In this document: positions 32,602 through 41,380 of the stretch, one piece after another
How positions within the stretch are numbered: the stretch's first letter is position 1
Layout: each line of letters opens with the position of its first letter
Origin: Streptomyces griseoaurantiacus
Lineage (GTDB): Bacteria > Actinomycetota > Actinomycetes > Streptomycetales > Streptomycetaceae
NCBI GenBank assembly: GCA_014656015.1
Contig: BNBP01000053.1
Coordinates: 1-49,347, forward strand
Length of the DNA: 49,347 bases
Direction: 5' to 3'
Notes under the pieces: generated by a model
Databases searched by the model: none
What the model was told of the DNA's origin: nothing
What the model saw: the letters and a program-made list of their open reading frames with translations, nothing else
Position numbers and translations under genes: made by a program

Positions 32602-33294
32602 TCAGGCGGGGCGCCGGACCGTTCCCGGTGCCGAGGGGCGGTCCGTGAGCTGCCCGGACCGGCTCCTGCCGATGCTGCGGCAGGTGGAGATGCCGAGGGC
32701 GAGCAGCCAGTAGCTGAGGATCGCGCCCATCGAGGCCGTGGTGCCCCAGCCGTTCGCCGCGTAGAAGTGGGCGGGGTCGTTGCCGAAGAACAGCGAGGGC
32801 ACGAAAGCCGCGTTGACGCAGGCCAGCACGTAGGCGCTCCGGTGGGTCCAGCGCGGCAGCAGCTCGGAGCGGGAGAGCGTGTAGCCGACGGTGGTCAGGA
32901 ACAGGGTGAGCAGGACGCGTCCGATGGTCCCGTACAGGATGTAGGTCCCGCTCACCTCGATGGTCGGGTCGATCGGGTGGTCGGCGGCGATGACCGCGCC
33001 GGCCTCGAGCCCGCTGGAGACCAGGGTGACCGTCACGTAGACGACCCCGGCGGTGAAGGCGAGGTTGCCGGCCCACTCGTAGGCGGGGCGGACGGCCCTG
33101 ACCAGTTCGCGGAAGGCGGCCACGAAGACGAGCAGGAACGTCAGGCCGAGGATGCCGATCAGAAGTCTCGCGAGGACGTTGGAGTCCGGCGGCGGACCGT
33201 CGTAGACGAAGTACAGGGGTACTTCGACGATGAAGGCGAGGGCGGTGGCGAGGCAGGCGCGTCCCGCCAGGCGCCGGGCGGTGGTCTCGTTCAT
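32602..33294 (-). CDS. Six-helix integral membrane protein of unknown function (DUF4386-like)
   Basis: The protein is 230 aa from ATG 33294. Six hydrophobic segments are visible: ACLATALAFIVEVPLYF, LLIGILGLTFLLVFVAA, NLAFTAGVVYVTVTLVSSG, IGRVLLTLFLTTVGYTL, AYVLACVNAAFVPSLFF and GAILSYWLLALGIST. There are no motifs of a transporter family that I recognise; the layout resembles DUF4386-like proteins, but that is a guess. The charged tail after residue 208 is cytosolic. A TG-rich stretch (GTGGGTGTGT) occupies the space upstream. It forms its own transcription unit or follows the GPP34 gene 102 bp away. Confidence 0.75.
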   Translation of the reverse strand: MNETTARRLAGRACLATALAFIVEVPLYFVYDGPPPDSNVLARLLIGILGLTFLLVFVAAFRELVRAVRPAYEWAGNLAFTAGVVYVTVTLVSSGLEAGAVIAADHPIDPTIEVSGTYILYGTIGRVLLTLFLTTVGYTLSRSELLPRWTHRSAYVLACVNAAFVPSLFFGNDPAHFYAANGWGTTASMGAILSYWLLALGISTCRSIGRSRSGQLTDRPSAPGTVRRPA

Positions 33295-33355
33295 GGGTGT
33301 TCCCCCGTGGGTGTGTCGGATGGTGCGTCGGTCGTGGGTGTGTGCCGAGCGGTTC

Positions 33356-33390
33356 ACCGGGGCCGGGCGGGCATGTCCGTCCTCCCCGGT
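33356..33390. terminator. Hairpin downstream of the GPP34 gene
   Basis: ACCGGGG (33356-33362) and CCCCGGT (33384-33390) form a 7-bp stem with partly paired interior, immediately after the GPP34 stop on the minus strand and before the membrane protein gene. Confidence 0.4.
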
Positions 33391-33396
33391 GCCGGC

Positions 33397-34032
33397 TCAG
33401 CCGCCGCCCATGCCGCCCCGTGCGGCGATCATGGTCGTGGGCAGGGTGCGGACGGTCCTCTCCAGGCCGGGCGCGAGGGCGCCGAGCCGCCTCGTGCAGG
33501 CGTCGACGCGGGATGGGTGGAGCGTGCGGTGCCGGCGGGGTACGACCGAGGGGATGCCGCCCGCCGCGGCCAGCGCCAGCAGCGCCGCGTCGGCGGCGGG
33601 CAGCCCCTCCACCGGCCCCGTGCCGTGCAGCGCCGCGAGGACGCGGTCCCGGACGGCGGCGGCCGCCGAGTGGTCCACGGTGGTCGAGCGCCGGCTGCCG
33701 AGGAGGCCGCGGGACGCCCGCACGGTGAGGAGCCCGGCCGCGGCGAGCCTGTCCTCCACCCCGGTCAGGGTCCGCCGGCGGTGGCGGCGCACGAGGTGCT
33801 TCCAGCCGTGCCCGGCGGCCTCGCGCAGCACCCCGTCCAGGACGGGGTCACCGGTGGACCCGGTGCCGTGCACGGTGACGGTGCCGTGCTCCTCCCCCAG
33901 CCGGCCGCGCAGCGCGAGGTCCGTGAGGGCGGCGGCGCGCAGCAGCAGTGCGGTGCGGGAGCGGTCGTAGGGGCCCTCGGCGGTCTCGTCGTGGGCGAGC
34001 AGGTAGGTGAGGCAGGCCAGGTCGTCGATCAC
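33397..34032 (-). CDS. GPP34 (GOLPH3/VPS74-like) family phosphoprotein
   Basis: The 211-aa protein matches bacterial GPP34 proteins: an N-terminal helix ending LLAHDETAEGPYDRSRTALLLRAA, the domain core LTDLALRGRL, paired helices with GWKHLVRRHRRRTL, and the beta-hairpin region around LLTVRASRGLLGSRRSTTVD. Eukaryotic GOLPH3 binds phosphatidylinositol-4-phosphate; in Streptomyces several paralogues exist with unclear roles. The C-terminal Gly-rich tail is short. It follows the response regulator gene on the same strand but is separated from it by a hairpin at 34114-34146, so it is probably a separate unit. Confidence 0.88.
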   Translation of the reverse strand: MIDDLACLTYLLAHDETAEGPYDRSRTALLLRAAALTDLALRGRLGEEHGTVTVHGTGSTGDPVLDGVLREAAGHGWKHLVRRHRRRTLTGVEDRLAAAGLLTVRASRGLLGSRRSTTVDHSAAAAVRDRVLAALHGTGPVEGLPAADAALLALAAAGGIPSVVPRRHRTLHPSRVDACTRRLGALAPGLERTVRTLPTTMIAARGGMGGG

Positions 34033-34113
34033 GTTTCGACGCTACGGCCGGGCGCCCCGGCCGCGGATCGGCCGCGCGGAGGGACCGGCACTGGGAGCAC
34101 GGGAGGGCCGGGG

Positions 34114-34146
34114 GGCGCTTCTCCTCCCTGAGGAGGAGAGGGCGCC
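34114..34146 (-). terminator. Terminator of the two-component operon
   Basis: The arms GGCGC..CTCCTCC and GGAGGAG..GGCGCC form a 13-bp stem broken by a small internal loop, with CTGA as the loop. It lies between the response regulator stop and the GPP34 start. Confidence 0.6.
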
Positions 34147-34175
34147 TCAGGGGTGGGGCCCGGGAAGGGGGCAGG

Positions 34176-34835
34176 TCAGGGGCGGCGCGGCCGGACCAGG
34201 CCGTGGTCGTAGGCGGTGACGACGGCCTGGACGCGGTCGCGCAGACCGAGCTTGCGCAGCACCGCCGTGACGTGGTTCTTGACGGTGGCCTCCGACAGGC
34301 ACAGCCGTGCGGCGATCTCCGCGTTGGACAGCGCCTGTCCGATGAGGGTGAGCACCTCCCGCTCGCGCCCGGAGAGATCCCGCAGGGAGGACGGGGGCTC
34401 CGGGTCGGGCAGGGTGCGCAGGAACCGGTCGAGGACGCGGGTCAGCACGGTCGGCGCGAGCAGGGCCTCGCCGCGCGCGGTGAGGCGGATGGCCTCGACG
34501 AGTTCGCCGGGACGGATGTCCTTGAGGAGGAAGCCGCTCGCCCCGGCGCGCAGTGCGTCGACCACGTGCGCGTCCACGTCCCAGGTGGTCAGCACGAGGA
34601 TCCGGGCCCGGCTGCCGGTCTCCGCGATCCGCCGGGTCGCCCCGATGCCGTCGAGGACGGGCATGCGGACGTCCATCAGCACCACGTCGGGTGTGAGTTC
34701 CCGGGTCAGCCGCACCGCCTCGGCACCGTCGGCGGCCTCACCGACGACCTCCAGGTCCTCCCGGGCGTCGATGATCATGCGGAATCCGGTGCGGACCAGG
34801 GCCTGGTCGTCGGCCACCACCACGCGCAGGGTCAT
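34176..34835 (-). CDS. Response regulator, NarL/FixJ family
   Basis: The 219-aa protein has a receiver domain at residues 1-120 with acidic pocket Asp9-Asp10, phosphoacceptor Asp55 in VVLMDVRMP and Lys105 in GFLLKD. A LuxR-type HTH is at about 150-205 (LSGREREVLTLIGQ, SNAEIAARLCLSEATVKNHV). It should be phosphorylated by the histidine kinase whose stop overlaps its start (ATGA). Target genes are unknown. It is the last gene of a co-directional signalling block that begins with rsbQ. Confidence 0.95.
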   Translation of the reverse strand: MTLRVVVADDQALVRTGFRMIIDAREDLEVVGEAADGAEAVRLTRELTPDVVLMDVRMPVLDGIGATRRIAETGSRARILVLTTWDVDAHVVDALRAGASGFLLKDIRPGELVEAIRLTARGEALLAPTVLTRVLDRFLRTLPDPEPPSSLRDLSGREREVLTLIGQALSNAEIAARLCLSEATVKNHVTAVLRKLGLRDRVQAVVTAYDHGLVRPRRP

Positions 34836-36046
34836 GACACCCGCTCCACCGGCAGCCGTGCCGCCACCTCGAAGCCGCCGCCTGAGCGGGGTCCGGCACG
34901 CAGGCTGCCCCCGAGCAGCCGGGCGCGCTCCCGCATCCCGACCAGTCCGCGCCCCCCGCCGGTGAGGGCCGAACGGCCGTGCCCGGGACGCCCGTTGTCG
35001 GTCACCGTGATGTTCACGCAGTCCCTCTCCGCTCTCACCCGCACGCTCACCTCGTCCGCGTCGGCCGCGTGGCGCAGCGCGTTGGTGAGCGCCTCCTGGA
35101 CGATGCGGTAGGCGGCCAGGTCCACGGCGGCGGGCAGCCCGTCCAGGATGCCCTCGTGGTGCACGTGCACGGTCATCCCGGTCGCGCGCACCGGGTCGGC
35201 CAGCTCCGCCAGGCGGGCCAGCCGGGCCCCGGGGTGGCGCGGCGCGGCCGGCCCCTCCTCCGCCGCCTCGGGGCGGAACGCCCGCAGCATCGTGCGCAGT
35301 TCGCCGAGTGCGGAGCGGGCGCCGGTCTCGATGGCCCGCAGCGCCTGACGGGCCTGGGCGGGCTGTTCGGCGAACACGTCCTCGGCGGCGCCCGCCTGGA
35401 CGACCATCACCGACAGGGTGTGCGCCACCACGTCGTGCACCTCGCGCGCGAGGCGTTCCCGTTCCTCGGCGAGGGCCCGGCGCAGTTCGGCGCGTGCCCG
35501 CTCCCGCTGGGTCCTGCGCCACTGCCCGAGGGTCCAGGCCAGGGCGGGCGCCAGCAGGCAGAGCACGAGGTCCGCGGTGCCGCCCGTCACCAGGGCGAGC
35601 GGGGCGGGCGCGCACATCGCCGCGAGGGCGCGGGCCGAGGTGCGCGGCGGCCGGAGGGCCGAGAGCACGCACAGGGTGATCTGCGCGGCGAGCAGCGCCC
35701 CGGTGAGGGTCACGGCGGGCAGCAGCGCCCAGAGGGTGAGCCCCGTGGCCGCGTGGGCGGCGAGAACGGTGGCGGGGGCGCGGGTCTGCCACCTCAGGGC
35801 GCAGACCTGGGCGAGGACGAGGGCCTCGGCGAGGGGCAGCCGCCCGCCGCGCCCCTCGCCGGCGACGAGGACCGAGGTCCCGAGGACGGCGAGCACCAGC
35901 GCGGCCGAACCCCACCACAGCATCCGGCTCTCCCGGGTGGAGGGCGCCTGCCACGGTTCCGAAGTCTCGTGGGCCGCCCCGGTGCGTGCCTCGTCCGGGT
36001 GCGTCCCCGTTCCGCTGTCCCACTCCGTGCCGCCGCTGCGCCCCAC
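34832..36046 (-). CDS. Sensor histidine kinase, NarL-type two-component system
   Basis: The 404-aa kinase starts at GTG 36046 (an ATG 41 codons in is the alternative). About four to five transmembrane segments occupy residues 42-175, without a sizeable extracellular loop, so it probably senses the membrane. The HisKA_3 dimerisation helix carries His204 in REVHDVVAHTLSVMV. The ATP-binding domain has the N box VQEALTNALRHA, the G1 region TDNGRPGHG and the G2-like GGRGLVGMRERARLLGGSL typical of DesK/NarX-like kinases. It is 65 bp downstream of the cobalamin-binding protein gene and 4-bp overlapped with its response regulator. Confidence 0.92.
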   Translation of the reverse strand: MGRSGGTEWDSGTGTHPDEARTGAAHETSEPWQAPSTRESRMLWWGSAALVLAVLGTSVLVAGEGRGGRLPLAEALVLAQVCALRWQTRAPATVLAAHAATGLTLWALLPAVTLTGALLAAQITLCVLSALRPPRTSARALAAMCAPAPLALVTGGTADLVLCLLAPALAWTLGQWRRTQRERARAELRRALAEERERLAREVHDVVAHTLSVMVVQAGAAEDVFAEQPAQARQALRAIETGARSALGELRTMLRAFRPEAAEEGPAAPRHPGARLARLAELADPVRATGMTVHVHHEGILDGLPAAVDLAAYRIVQEALTNALRHAADADEVSVRVRAERDCVNITVTDNGRPGHGRSALTGGGRGLVGMRERARLLGGSLRAGPRSGGGFEVAARLPVERVS

Positions 36047-36111
36047 GCCCCGACCATACCGCCGGCGGGGGGCCGGGAGAGTGACGCCGGTGCGCTTCGG
36101 ACGGATCGGGC

Positions 36112-37182
36112 TCAGGCGTGGGCGCCGGGGGCGGCGCGGTCCCGCAGGGCGGTGGTGCCCTCGCCGATCAGGCGCAAAGTGCGGGGGAAGTCCCGGAGCC
36201 GGCCGGCGAGGAGATCGAGGCCGATGGTCAGGGAACGGGCGGGCACGTCGCGGGCCTCGAGGATGCTCGCGGTCCAGGTGAGGAAGTCGGTGAAGATCCC
36301 GGCGTCGTCCATGTAGAGGGCGGTGGCGAGGAAGTCGACGATGTGGGCGAGGTCCTCGGCGGTGCGCTCGCGCTGTGCCTCGCTGTACTCGCGTGCGGCG
36401 GGGAAGGCGTCCTCGAGGTCGGCCAGGGTCTGTTTGACCAGCTGGGCCCGGGACCGGACGATCATCGTGTATTCCTGGTCGGCCAGGTGCGGCAGGTCGT
36501 CCACGGCCTGCCGGCCCCGGGAGGGGTCGGGGCGGGTGAGTCCCTCGGCCAGGGCGGCCGCCGCGCCCCGGGCGTCGGGCGCCCATCCGTCGACGCCGAG
36601 CGTCCGCGCGTGCCTGCCGTCGATGCCGAAGGCGCGTCCGCCCGCGAGGACGGGGACGCCGACGGACCGGCAGGCCGTGATGGCCGCGTGCGCGGCCGGG
36701 AGATGGGTGGGGATCGACCCGGACAGCAGCACGGCGTCCGTGTTGGTGTGGTGCAGGTGGGCGACCAGGTGCGGGGTGGGGGTCTGCGCGCCGAGGTAGT
36801 CGACGTGCCAGCCGCGCAGCCGCAGCACCTCGGCCACGAGCCGGGCGGGGAAGGCGTGCCACTCGCCGTCGACGCAGCCGACCGTGACGCGTCCGCGCGG
36901 GGCGCCCCGGCGGGCGGACGAGGGGTGGTGGGCGAGGATGGCGACGACGCGTTCGTTGATCGCGGTGGCGGCGTGTTCCTGGGCGACGGTGAGCCGGCCC
37001 GCGGCCCACTCGGTGCCGATGCGCTCCTGCACCCGCGCGATCACGTCCAGGAGGAGCGTCTCCCCGTCGACGTGCCGGGCCGCGGCGTCCTGGACGAGGG
37101 CGACCGCGGTGTACTCGTCGCCCTCGGCGACGGCATGCCACAGTGCCTCGCGCAGGCCCGCCGCCGTGGTCGGGTCGCTCAC
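36112..37182 (-). CDS. Cobalamin-binding protein, CarH-like sensor without DNA-binding domain
   Basis: The 356-aa protein starts at GTG 37182, overlapping the phosphatase stop by 4 bp (GTGA). Residues 8-85 form a helical bundle with Trp59-x9-Glu69-His70, which equals the W-x9-EH cobalamin-capping motif of the CarH photoreceptor. Residues 95-225 form a Rossmann-like B12-binding domain with Glu107-x-His109 as the lower-ligand region and GSIPTHLPAA / VLAGGRAFG as further loops. Unlike CarH there is no MerR-type HTH; instead a helical C-terminal domain of about 125 residues follows, with a globin-sensor or RsbR-like look. It is a probable light or cobalamin sensor acting on the coupled phosphatase. 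The binding motifs are seen; the function is inferred. Confidence 0.85.
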   Translation of the reverse strand: MSDPTTAAGLREALWHAVAEGDEYTAVALVQDAAARHVDGETLLLDVIARVQERIGTEWAAGRLTVAQEHAATAINERVVAILAHHPSSARRGAPRGRVTVGCVDGEWHAFPARLVAEVLRLRGWHVDYLGAQTPTPHLVAHLHHTNTDAVLLSGSIPTHLPAAHAAITACRSVGVPVLAGGRAFGIDGRHARTLGVDGWAPDARGAAAALAEGLTRPDPSRGRQAVDDLPHLADQEYTMIVRSRAQLVKQTLADLEDAFPAAREYSEAQRERTAEDLAHIVDFLATALYMDDAGIFTDFLTWTASILEARDVPARSLTIGLDLLAGRLRDFPRTLRLIGEGTTALRDRAAPGAHA

Positions 37183-38873
37183 AGGTTCATCCCGTCCTTC
37201 GCGCCCGCGACCGTCGGCGGGCCGCCGCTCCGTGCCGCGCCGATCGCGACGACGGCCATGTCGTCGTGGCCGCCGGAGCGCAGCCACTGGAAGGCGAGCA
37301 TCTGCACGTGTTCCACGACGGCCTCCGCCGGCATGCCGGCGCAGCCGGCCAGCGCCCGACGGAGCCGTTCCTCGCCGAAGAGTTCCTCGCCGAGCGGGCC
37401 GCCGCGGGCCTCGGTGATGCCGTCGGTGTACAGCAGGCAGATCTCTCCGGGGGCGAGCACCGTCTCGATCGTGCGGGCCCGCACCTGGGGCAGGGCTCCG
37501 ACGAGGGTGCCGTGGGTGGGTGCCTCCTCCACCGTGCCGTCGGCGCGGATGATCAGGGGCGGCAGGTGGCCGCCGCTGGTCAGCCGCAGGTGCACTCCCT
37601 CGTCGCCACGGCGCACGGAGGCCAGGACGAGGGTCGCGAAGCGGGTCTGGTGGGAGGACAGGAGGGCCCCGTTGAGGAGGCTGAGGACCCGCTGGTGGTC
37701 GTCGGCGAGCGGCAGCAGGGCCTGCAGGGTGTTGCGGATCTTGCCGGTCAGCACCGCCGCGTCCAGTCCCTTGCCCGCGACGTCACCGAGGACGACGAGG
37801 GTCTCCCGGGAGGGGTCGGATCCGGGGTGGACGTCGTAGAAGTCGCCGCCGATGCGTTCCTGGTCCGTGGCGGCGCGGTAGTTCCCGGCGTACTCCACGC
37901 CGTGGACGCTGCCGAGCTTCGGCGGGAGCAGTTCCCGCATGAGGGTGGCGGTGATGGCGGACTGCTCGGCGTAGAGACGGGCCGCGGAGAGCGCGGCGCC
38001 GGCCCGGGCGGCGAACAGGCGGGCGAAGGCCTCCTCGCCCTCGGTGAACGCCTTCTCGGTGCCGGAGCGCAGCAGCACGAGGGCTCCGGCGGGCACTCCG
38101 TGGCCGGGCAGCGGGGTGACGATGACGGAGCCGACCGGGCCGGTGAAGCCCTCGGGGATGAGCCAGTCGGGGATGTCGTCGGGGTTGAGCCAGCGGGCCG
38201 GGACCGGCGGGAAGCCCTGCAGGGCCTCGGCGAGGCCAGGAACGGAGCGGGTGTCGACCTGCTGGGTGACCTGGACGGCCCCCGTGCCCCGTGCGGCGTA
38301 CGTGAGTTGGTGGCGGCGTCCCTGGGGCGGGGCGATCAGGACGGCGCCCTCGGCGAGGTGCTGGGCGGCCAGGGAGGCGGTCACCTCCATGCAGCGCGGC
38401 ACGTTCAGCGTCGACAGGAGGGTGGAGGCGATCCCCGAGAGCATCTCGGACCGTGTCCGGGCGCTGTGCAGCGCCGTCTCCGCCTGCAGGGCGTCGGTGC
38501 GGTCGATCAGCCACCAGACCACTCTCCCGTCGCCGGCGGGGGTCGGGTGCGCCTCGAAGAACCGGTCGCCGAGGTGTCCGGCCGGGACGTCACCGCCGCC
38601 GGGGCTCCGTGCTTCCGCCAGGCGGTGGTGGGCCTCGGCCAGCCAGGAGGGCGCGAGGTCGCGCAGCCGGTCCCCCCGGGCCGCGCGCGGCAGGTACTGC
38701 CGGGCGGCCTCGTTGAGCCCCGTGAGAACGCCGCGCCGGTCGGCGACCAGCACGGGGTAGGGGGCGTGGCGCCATGTCTCGCCCACCGGGGCACCGGCGT
38801 CACCGGCGCCGGGGGCGGAGCGGAGGCCGGGGCCTGTGGTCGGACCGGGAGAAGCATTCAAATCGGCAGGCAC
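37179..38873 (-). CDS. PAS/GAF-containing SpoIIE-type (PP2C) serine phosphatase
   Basis: The phosphatase is 564 aa if it starts at GTG 38873; an upstream GTG pair at about 38894 and more distant starts are possible, so the N-terminus is uncertain. A PAS-like segment (WRHAPYPVLVADRRGVLTGLN) comes first, then a GAF domain around LSGIASTLLSTLNVPRCMEV, then the PP2C domain with GGDFYDVHPG, VLGDVAGKGLDAA, LLYTDGITEA and GGHDDMAVVAI, which supply the metal-binding Asp residues. It should dephosphorylate STAS-type antagonists in partner switching. It is translationally coupled to the cobalamin-binding protein gene, whose product probably regulates it. Confidence 0.88.
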   Translation of the reverse strand: MPADLNASPGPTTGPGLRSAPGAGDAGAPVGETWRHAPYPVLVADRRGVLTGLNEAARQYLPRAARGDRLRDLAPSWLAEAHHRLAEARSPGGGDVPAGHLGDRFFEAHPTPAGDGRVVWWLIDRTDALQAETALHSARTRSEMLSGIASTLLSTLNVPRCMEVTASLAAQHLAEGAVLIAPPQGRRHQLTYAARGTGAVQVTQQVDTRSVPGLAEALQGFPPVPARWLNPDDIPDWLIPEGFTGPVGSVIVTPLPGHGVPAGALVLLRSGTEKAFTEGEEAFARLFAARAGAALSAARLYAEQSAITATLMRELLPPKLGSVHGVEYAGNYRAATDQERIGGDFYDVHPGSDPSRETLVVLGDVAGKGLDAAVLTGKIRNTLQALLPLADDHQRVLSLLNGALLSSHQTRFATLVLASVRRGDEGVHLRLTSGGHLPPLIIRADGTVEEAPTHGTLVGALPQVRARTIETVLAPGEICLLYTDGITEARGGPLGEELFGEERLRRALAGCAGMPAEAVVEHVQMLAFQWLRSGGHDDMAVVAIGAARSGGPPTVAGAKDGMNL

Positions 38874-38966
38874 GCGCCGTGCGCACCCCACCACCTTTCC
38901 GTTCGGGTGTGGTCCTGTGCGAGGAACTGTGGGCGAGGGCCTCTGGGGAAAGGCTCTCCGGGGCGA

Positions 38967-38981
38967 GAACGTGGAACGTTC
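38967..38981. promoter_or_regulatory. Palindrome upstream of the PAS/GAF/PP2C gene
   Basis: GAACGT-GGA-ACGTTC is a perfect 6-bp-arm inverted repeat about 95 bp before the phosphatase start, in the 211-bp gap after the RsbW-like gene. It is a candidate operator; its regulator is unknown. Confidence 0.35.
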
Positions 38982-39084
38982 AGAGTTCCGCAATCGACCC
39001 TGCGTCGCAAGCCGCCCCGAATCGCCTTGTCGAAACATGCAATCGGTCACTCGCGGATCGCGGCACGGGGCTCGGACGGGCGGG

Positions 39085-39552
39085 TCAGGTGCCGGGGGCG
39101 GGCGAGTCGCCGACGAGCGCGATCCGGGCCGTGACGCGCTTGCCGGTGCGTTCCCGGCTGGCTTCGAAGTGCTGGGCGATGGCTTTGACGATCTCCAGCC
39201 CGTGCTGACCGATCCGGTCGGCGTCGGCGGGCCTGGGCACCGGGAGCTCCGGGTCCTCGTCCCGCACCACGACCTCCAGCAGACCCTCCGTGAAGCGCAG
39301 TTCCAGGGTGACCGGCCCTGGGGCGTACTTGCGCGCGTTGGTGACCAGTTCGCTCACCACGAGCTGTGTGTCGCCCACGGTCCGCGCGCTCACGGGCACC
39401 CCCAGTTCCTCGCGGATCCGGCCGAGGAACGCGGTGGCGAGGTCCCGGGCCCGGGCGATGCTCAGGCCTTCCTTCTCCAGCGTCACCGCGACCCGTATCG
39501 GTGTCCCGCTGACCGGAGCAAGACGGCCGTCGCCGCCGGTAACCGACTCCAT
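39085..39552 (-). CDS. RsbW-like ATP-binding anti-sigma factor / serine kinase
   Basis: The 155-aa protein is a single GHKL ATPase domain. The N box reads LVVSELVTNARKYAPG (Glu68, Asn72), and the ATP-lid region reads ADRIGQHGLEIVKAIAQHF, which fits the HATPase_c_2 group of anti-sigma regulatory factors common in Streptomyces. Such proteins bind a sigma factor or phosphorylate a STAS antagonist. The ATG has GAGGG 6 nt upstream. It lies between the STAS/RsbP/RsbQ genes and a second PP2C gene on the same strand, so it is a plausible kinase of the local STAS protein. No sigma factor gene is adjacent. Confidence 0.9.
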   Translation of the reverse strand: MESVTGGDGRLAPVSGTPIRVAVTLEKEGLSIARARDLATAFLGRIREELGVPVSARTVGDTQLVVSELVTNARKYAPGPVTLELRFTEGLLEVVVRDEDPELPVPRPADADRIGQHGLEIVKAIAQHFEASRERTGKRVTARIALVGDSPAPGT

Positions 39553-39728
39553 ACGCCCTCATTCGTACTCGACCCGCACCTGCCTCGGCCGCACAGATGT
39601 GCCCTCGCACCGACTCAGCCGTCTCCTCAGGGTAGAGCAGACGTTCGTGCAGGCTGCACAGGCGTTTCCCCCGGGGAGTACCCCGAAGTGCTCCGGGCGT
39701 GCCTCCCGGCGTCCCCCGGTTCGGGAAC

Positions 39729-40058
39729 TCAGGTGTCCTCGGCGGTGGCACGGAGGGTGAAGACCTGTACGAGACCGACGATGGTCAGGATGCGCTCCAG
39801 GTGGGCCGGCACGGCGGCGAGGACGATCTCGGCCTCGGCGGCCAGGGCGTGCTGGCGGGCGGCGAGGAGCGCGGTGATGCCGGTGGAGTCGCAGAACTCC
39901 ACGCCGGACAGGTCCAGGACCAGGCACTGCCCGGCGTGCAGCACGAGCCCCTCGACCTGGCGGCGCAGCTCGGCGGCGTGGACGAAGTCCAGTTCGCCGG
40001 CCACGAGCAGGACGGGGCCGGCGACGGTGTCGCGGTGGGTCAGGCTCAGCGGGCTCAT
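39729..40058 (-). CDS. STAS-domain anti-sigma factor antagonist (RsbV-like)
   Basis: The 109-aa protein is a lone STAS domain. The phosphorylation site is at Ser58 within CLVLDLSGVEFCDSTGITALL; the DSTG motif is intact. The unphosphorylated form should bind the partner ATPase and free its target. Its start overlaps the stop of the RsbP-like phosphatase by 4 bp (ATGA), which makes it the direct substrate candidate for that enzyme. A 176-bp gap containing a CGGGG-AGTA-CCCCG hairpin (39672-39685) separates it from the RsbW-like gene. Confidence 0.92.
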   Translation of the reverse strand: MSPLSLTHRDTVAGPVLLVAGELDFVHAAELRRQVEGLVLHAGQCLVLDLSGVEFCDSTGITALLAARQHALAAEAEIVLAAVPAHLERILTIVGLVQVFTLRATAEDT

Positions 40059-41380
40059 CGCGGGTCGTCCGATACCGGGAGGGGGTGTGCGGGGATGCCG
40101 GGGACGCCCAGGGCGAGCAGTGCCGTGTCGTCGTCCAGTCCCTCTCCGAAGCCCTTGAGCAGTGCGGTGAGTGCGGTGACCAGCTCCTGGGCCGTGGTGG
40201 GGGCCTGCGCGGCGACGAAGCCGTACAGGGCGTCCTCGCCGTACAGGCTGGCACGGGTGGGTCCGGTGCGCGCCTCGGTGAGGCCGTCGGTGTACAGCAG
40301 CAGCGTGTCGCCGGGGGCCAGCGTGGTCCCCGCGGTGACGACGGGGGCGCTCGGCAGGACGCCGACGAGCAGTCCGCCGGGGGTGGACAGCAGGTCGACA
40401 CCGCCGTCGGCCCGCAGGACGAGGGCCGGGGGGTGACCGCCGGAGGCGAGCTGGACCGTGGCGGGCCCGCCGTCCCGTCCGGGTTCGAGGATGCCGTAGA
40501 CGACGGTGCAGTAGCGGGGGTCGCCACTGGCCGAGTAGCGCTCGTGCAGGACGGTGTTCAGCGTGGTGAGGGCGGTGACGGGGGTGGGGTCGTGGTGGGC
40601 GGCGGTGCGCAGGGTGTGGCGGGTGAGGGAGGTCAGGGAGGCCGCTTCGGGGCCCTTGCCGCACACGTCGCCGAGGAAGAAGGCCCACCGGCCGTCCCCG
40701 AGGGGGAACAGGTCGTAGAAGTCGCCGCCGAGCCGGTCCGGGGAGGCCGTGTGGTAGTAGACGGCGGTCTCGATGCCGGGCAGCCGGGGCAGGGTCTCGG
40801 GCAGCAGGGACCGCTGGAGCACGGCGAGCGCGTCGGCGAGCCGCTGCCGGTCGGCCTCGGCCTGCCGGCGGGCCGCCTCCGCCTCGGCCCGCGCGTGCTC
40901 GGCCTCCTGCCTGCGGCGCAGGAGTTCCTCCTCGTAGGCGCGCCGGTCGGAGGCGTCGAAGACGGTCGTGCGGATGAGCAGCGGATCGCCCTCGCTCCCG
41001 TACTTGACGGCGGAGGAGACCAGCACCGCGAGCCGGGCGCCCTGGGCCGTCCGCATCTCCAGGGCGATTCCGCGCAGCTCGCCCTGCATGCGCAGCAGGG
41101 GCGCGAAGTGCGTCTCGTGGTAGAGCTTGCCGCCCACGGTGAGCAGGTCGACGAAGCGCCGCCTGCCGACGACGTCCTCGCGGTCCAGGCCCAGCCAGTT
41201 CAGCAGCGTGGTGTTGATCTTGGCGATGGTGCCGTCCATCAGGGTCGACAGATAGCCGCAGGGCGCCGACTCGTAGAGTTCCTCGGCGCTGTCCTCCAGC
41301 AGCGCGCTGAACGCCGCGTGCGTGTGCGCCCGTCCCCCGTTGCCGCGGGAGGAGTCGGGTCCCTCGCCCGTGCGGCTCAT
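40055..41380 (-). CDS. rsbP: RsbP-like PAS/PP2C serine phosphatase
   Basis: The 441-aa protein has a PAS domain at about residues 35-145 (APCGYLSTLMDGTIAKINTT), a coiled coil at 149-190 rich in Glu, Ala and Arg, and a SpoIIE-type PP2C domain with GGD at 218-220, DVCGKG at 238-243, TDG at 374-376 and DDDT at 416-419. This order is exactly that of Bacillus subtilis RsbP, which dephosphorylates RsbV on energy stress when activated by RsbQ. The upstream rsbQ-like gene shares one base with it (TGATG), and the STAS gene downstream overlaps by 4 bp, so the phosphatase, its activator and its substrate are probably co-translated. Confidence 0.92.
   Translation of the reverse strand: MSRTGEGPDSSRGNGGRAHTHAAFSALLEDSAEELYESAPCGYLSTLMDGTIAKINTTLLNWLGLDREDVVGRRRFVDLLTVGGKLYHETHFAPLLRMQGELRGIALEMRTAQGARLAVLVSSAVKYGSEGDPLLIRTTVFDASDRRAYEEELLRRRQEAEHARAEAEAARRQAEADRQRLADALAVLQRSLLPETLPRLPGIETAVYYHTASPDRLGGDFYDLFPLGDGRWAFFLGDVCGKGPEAASLTSLTRHTLRTAAHHDPTPVTALTTLNTVLHERYSASGDPRYCTVVYGILEPGRDGGPATVQLASGGHPPALVLRADGGVDLLSTPGGLLVGVLPSAPVVTAGTTLAPGDTLLLYTDGLTEARTGPTRASLYGEDALYGFVAAQAPTTAQELVTALTALLKGFGEGLDDDTALLALGVPGIPAHPLPVSDDPR

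Noticed and set aside
39661..39728. GGGTAC element on the minus strand as a sigma-B type promoter for the RsbW-like gene
   Set aside because: No GTTT-like -35 element occurs at 14-16 bp upstream.
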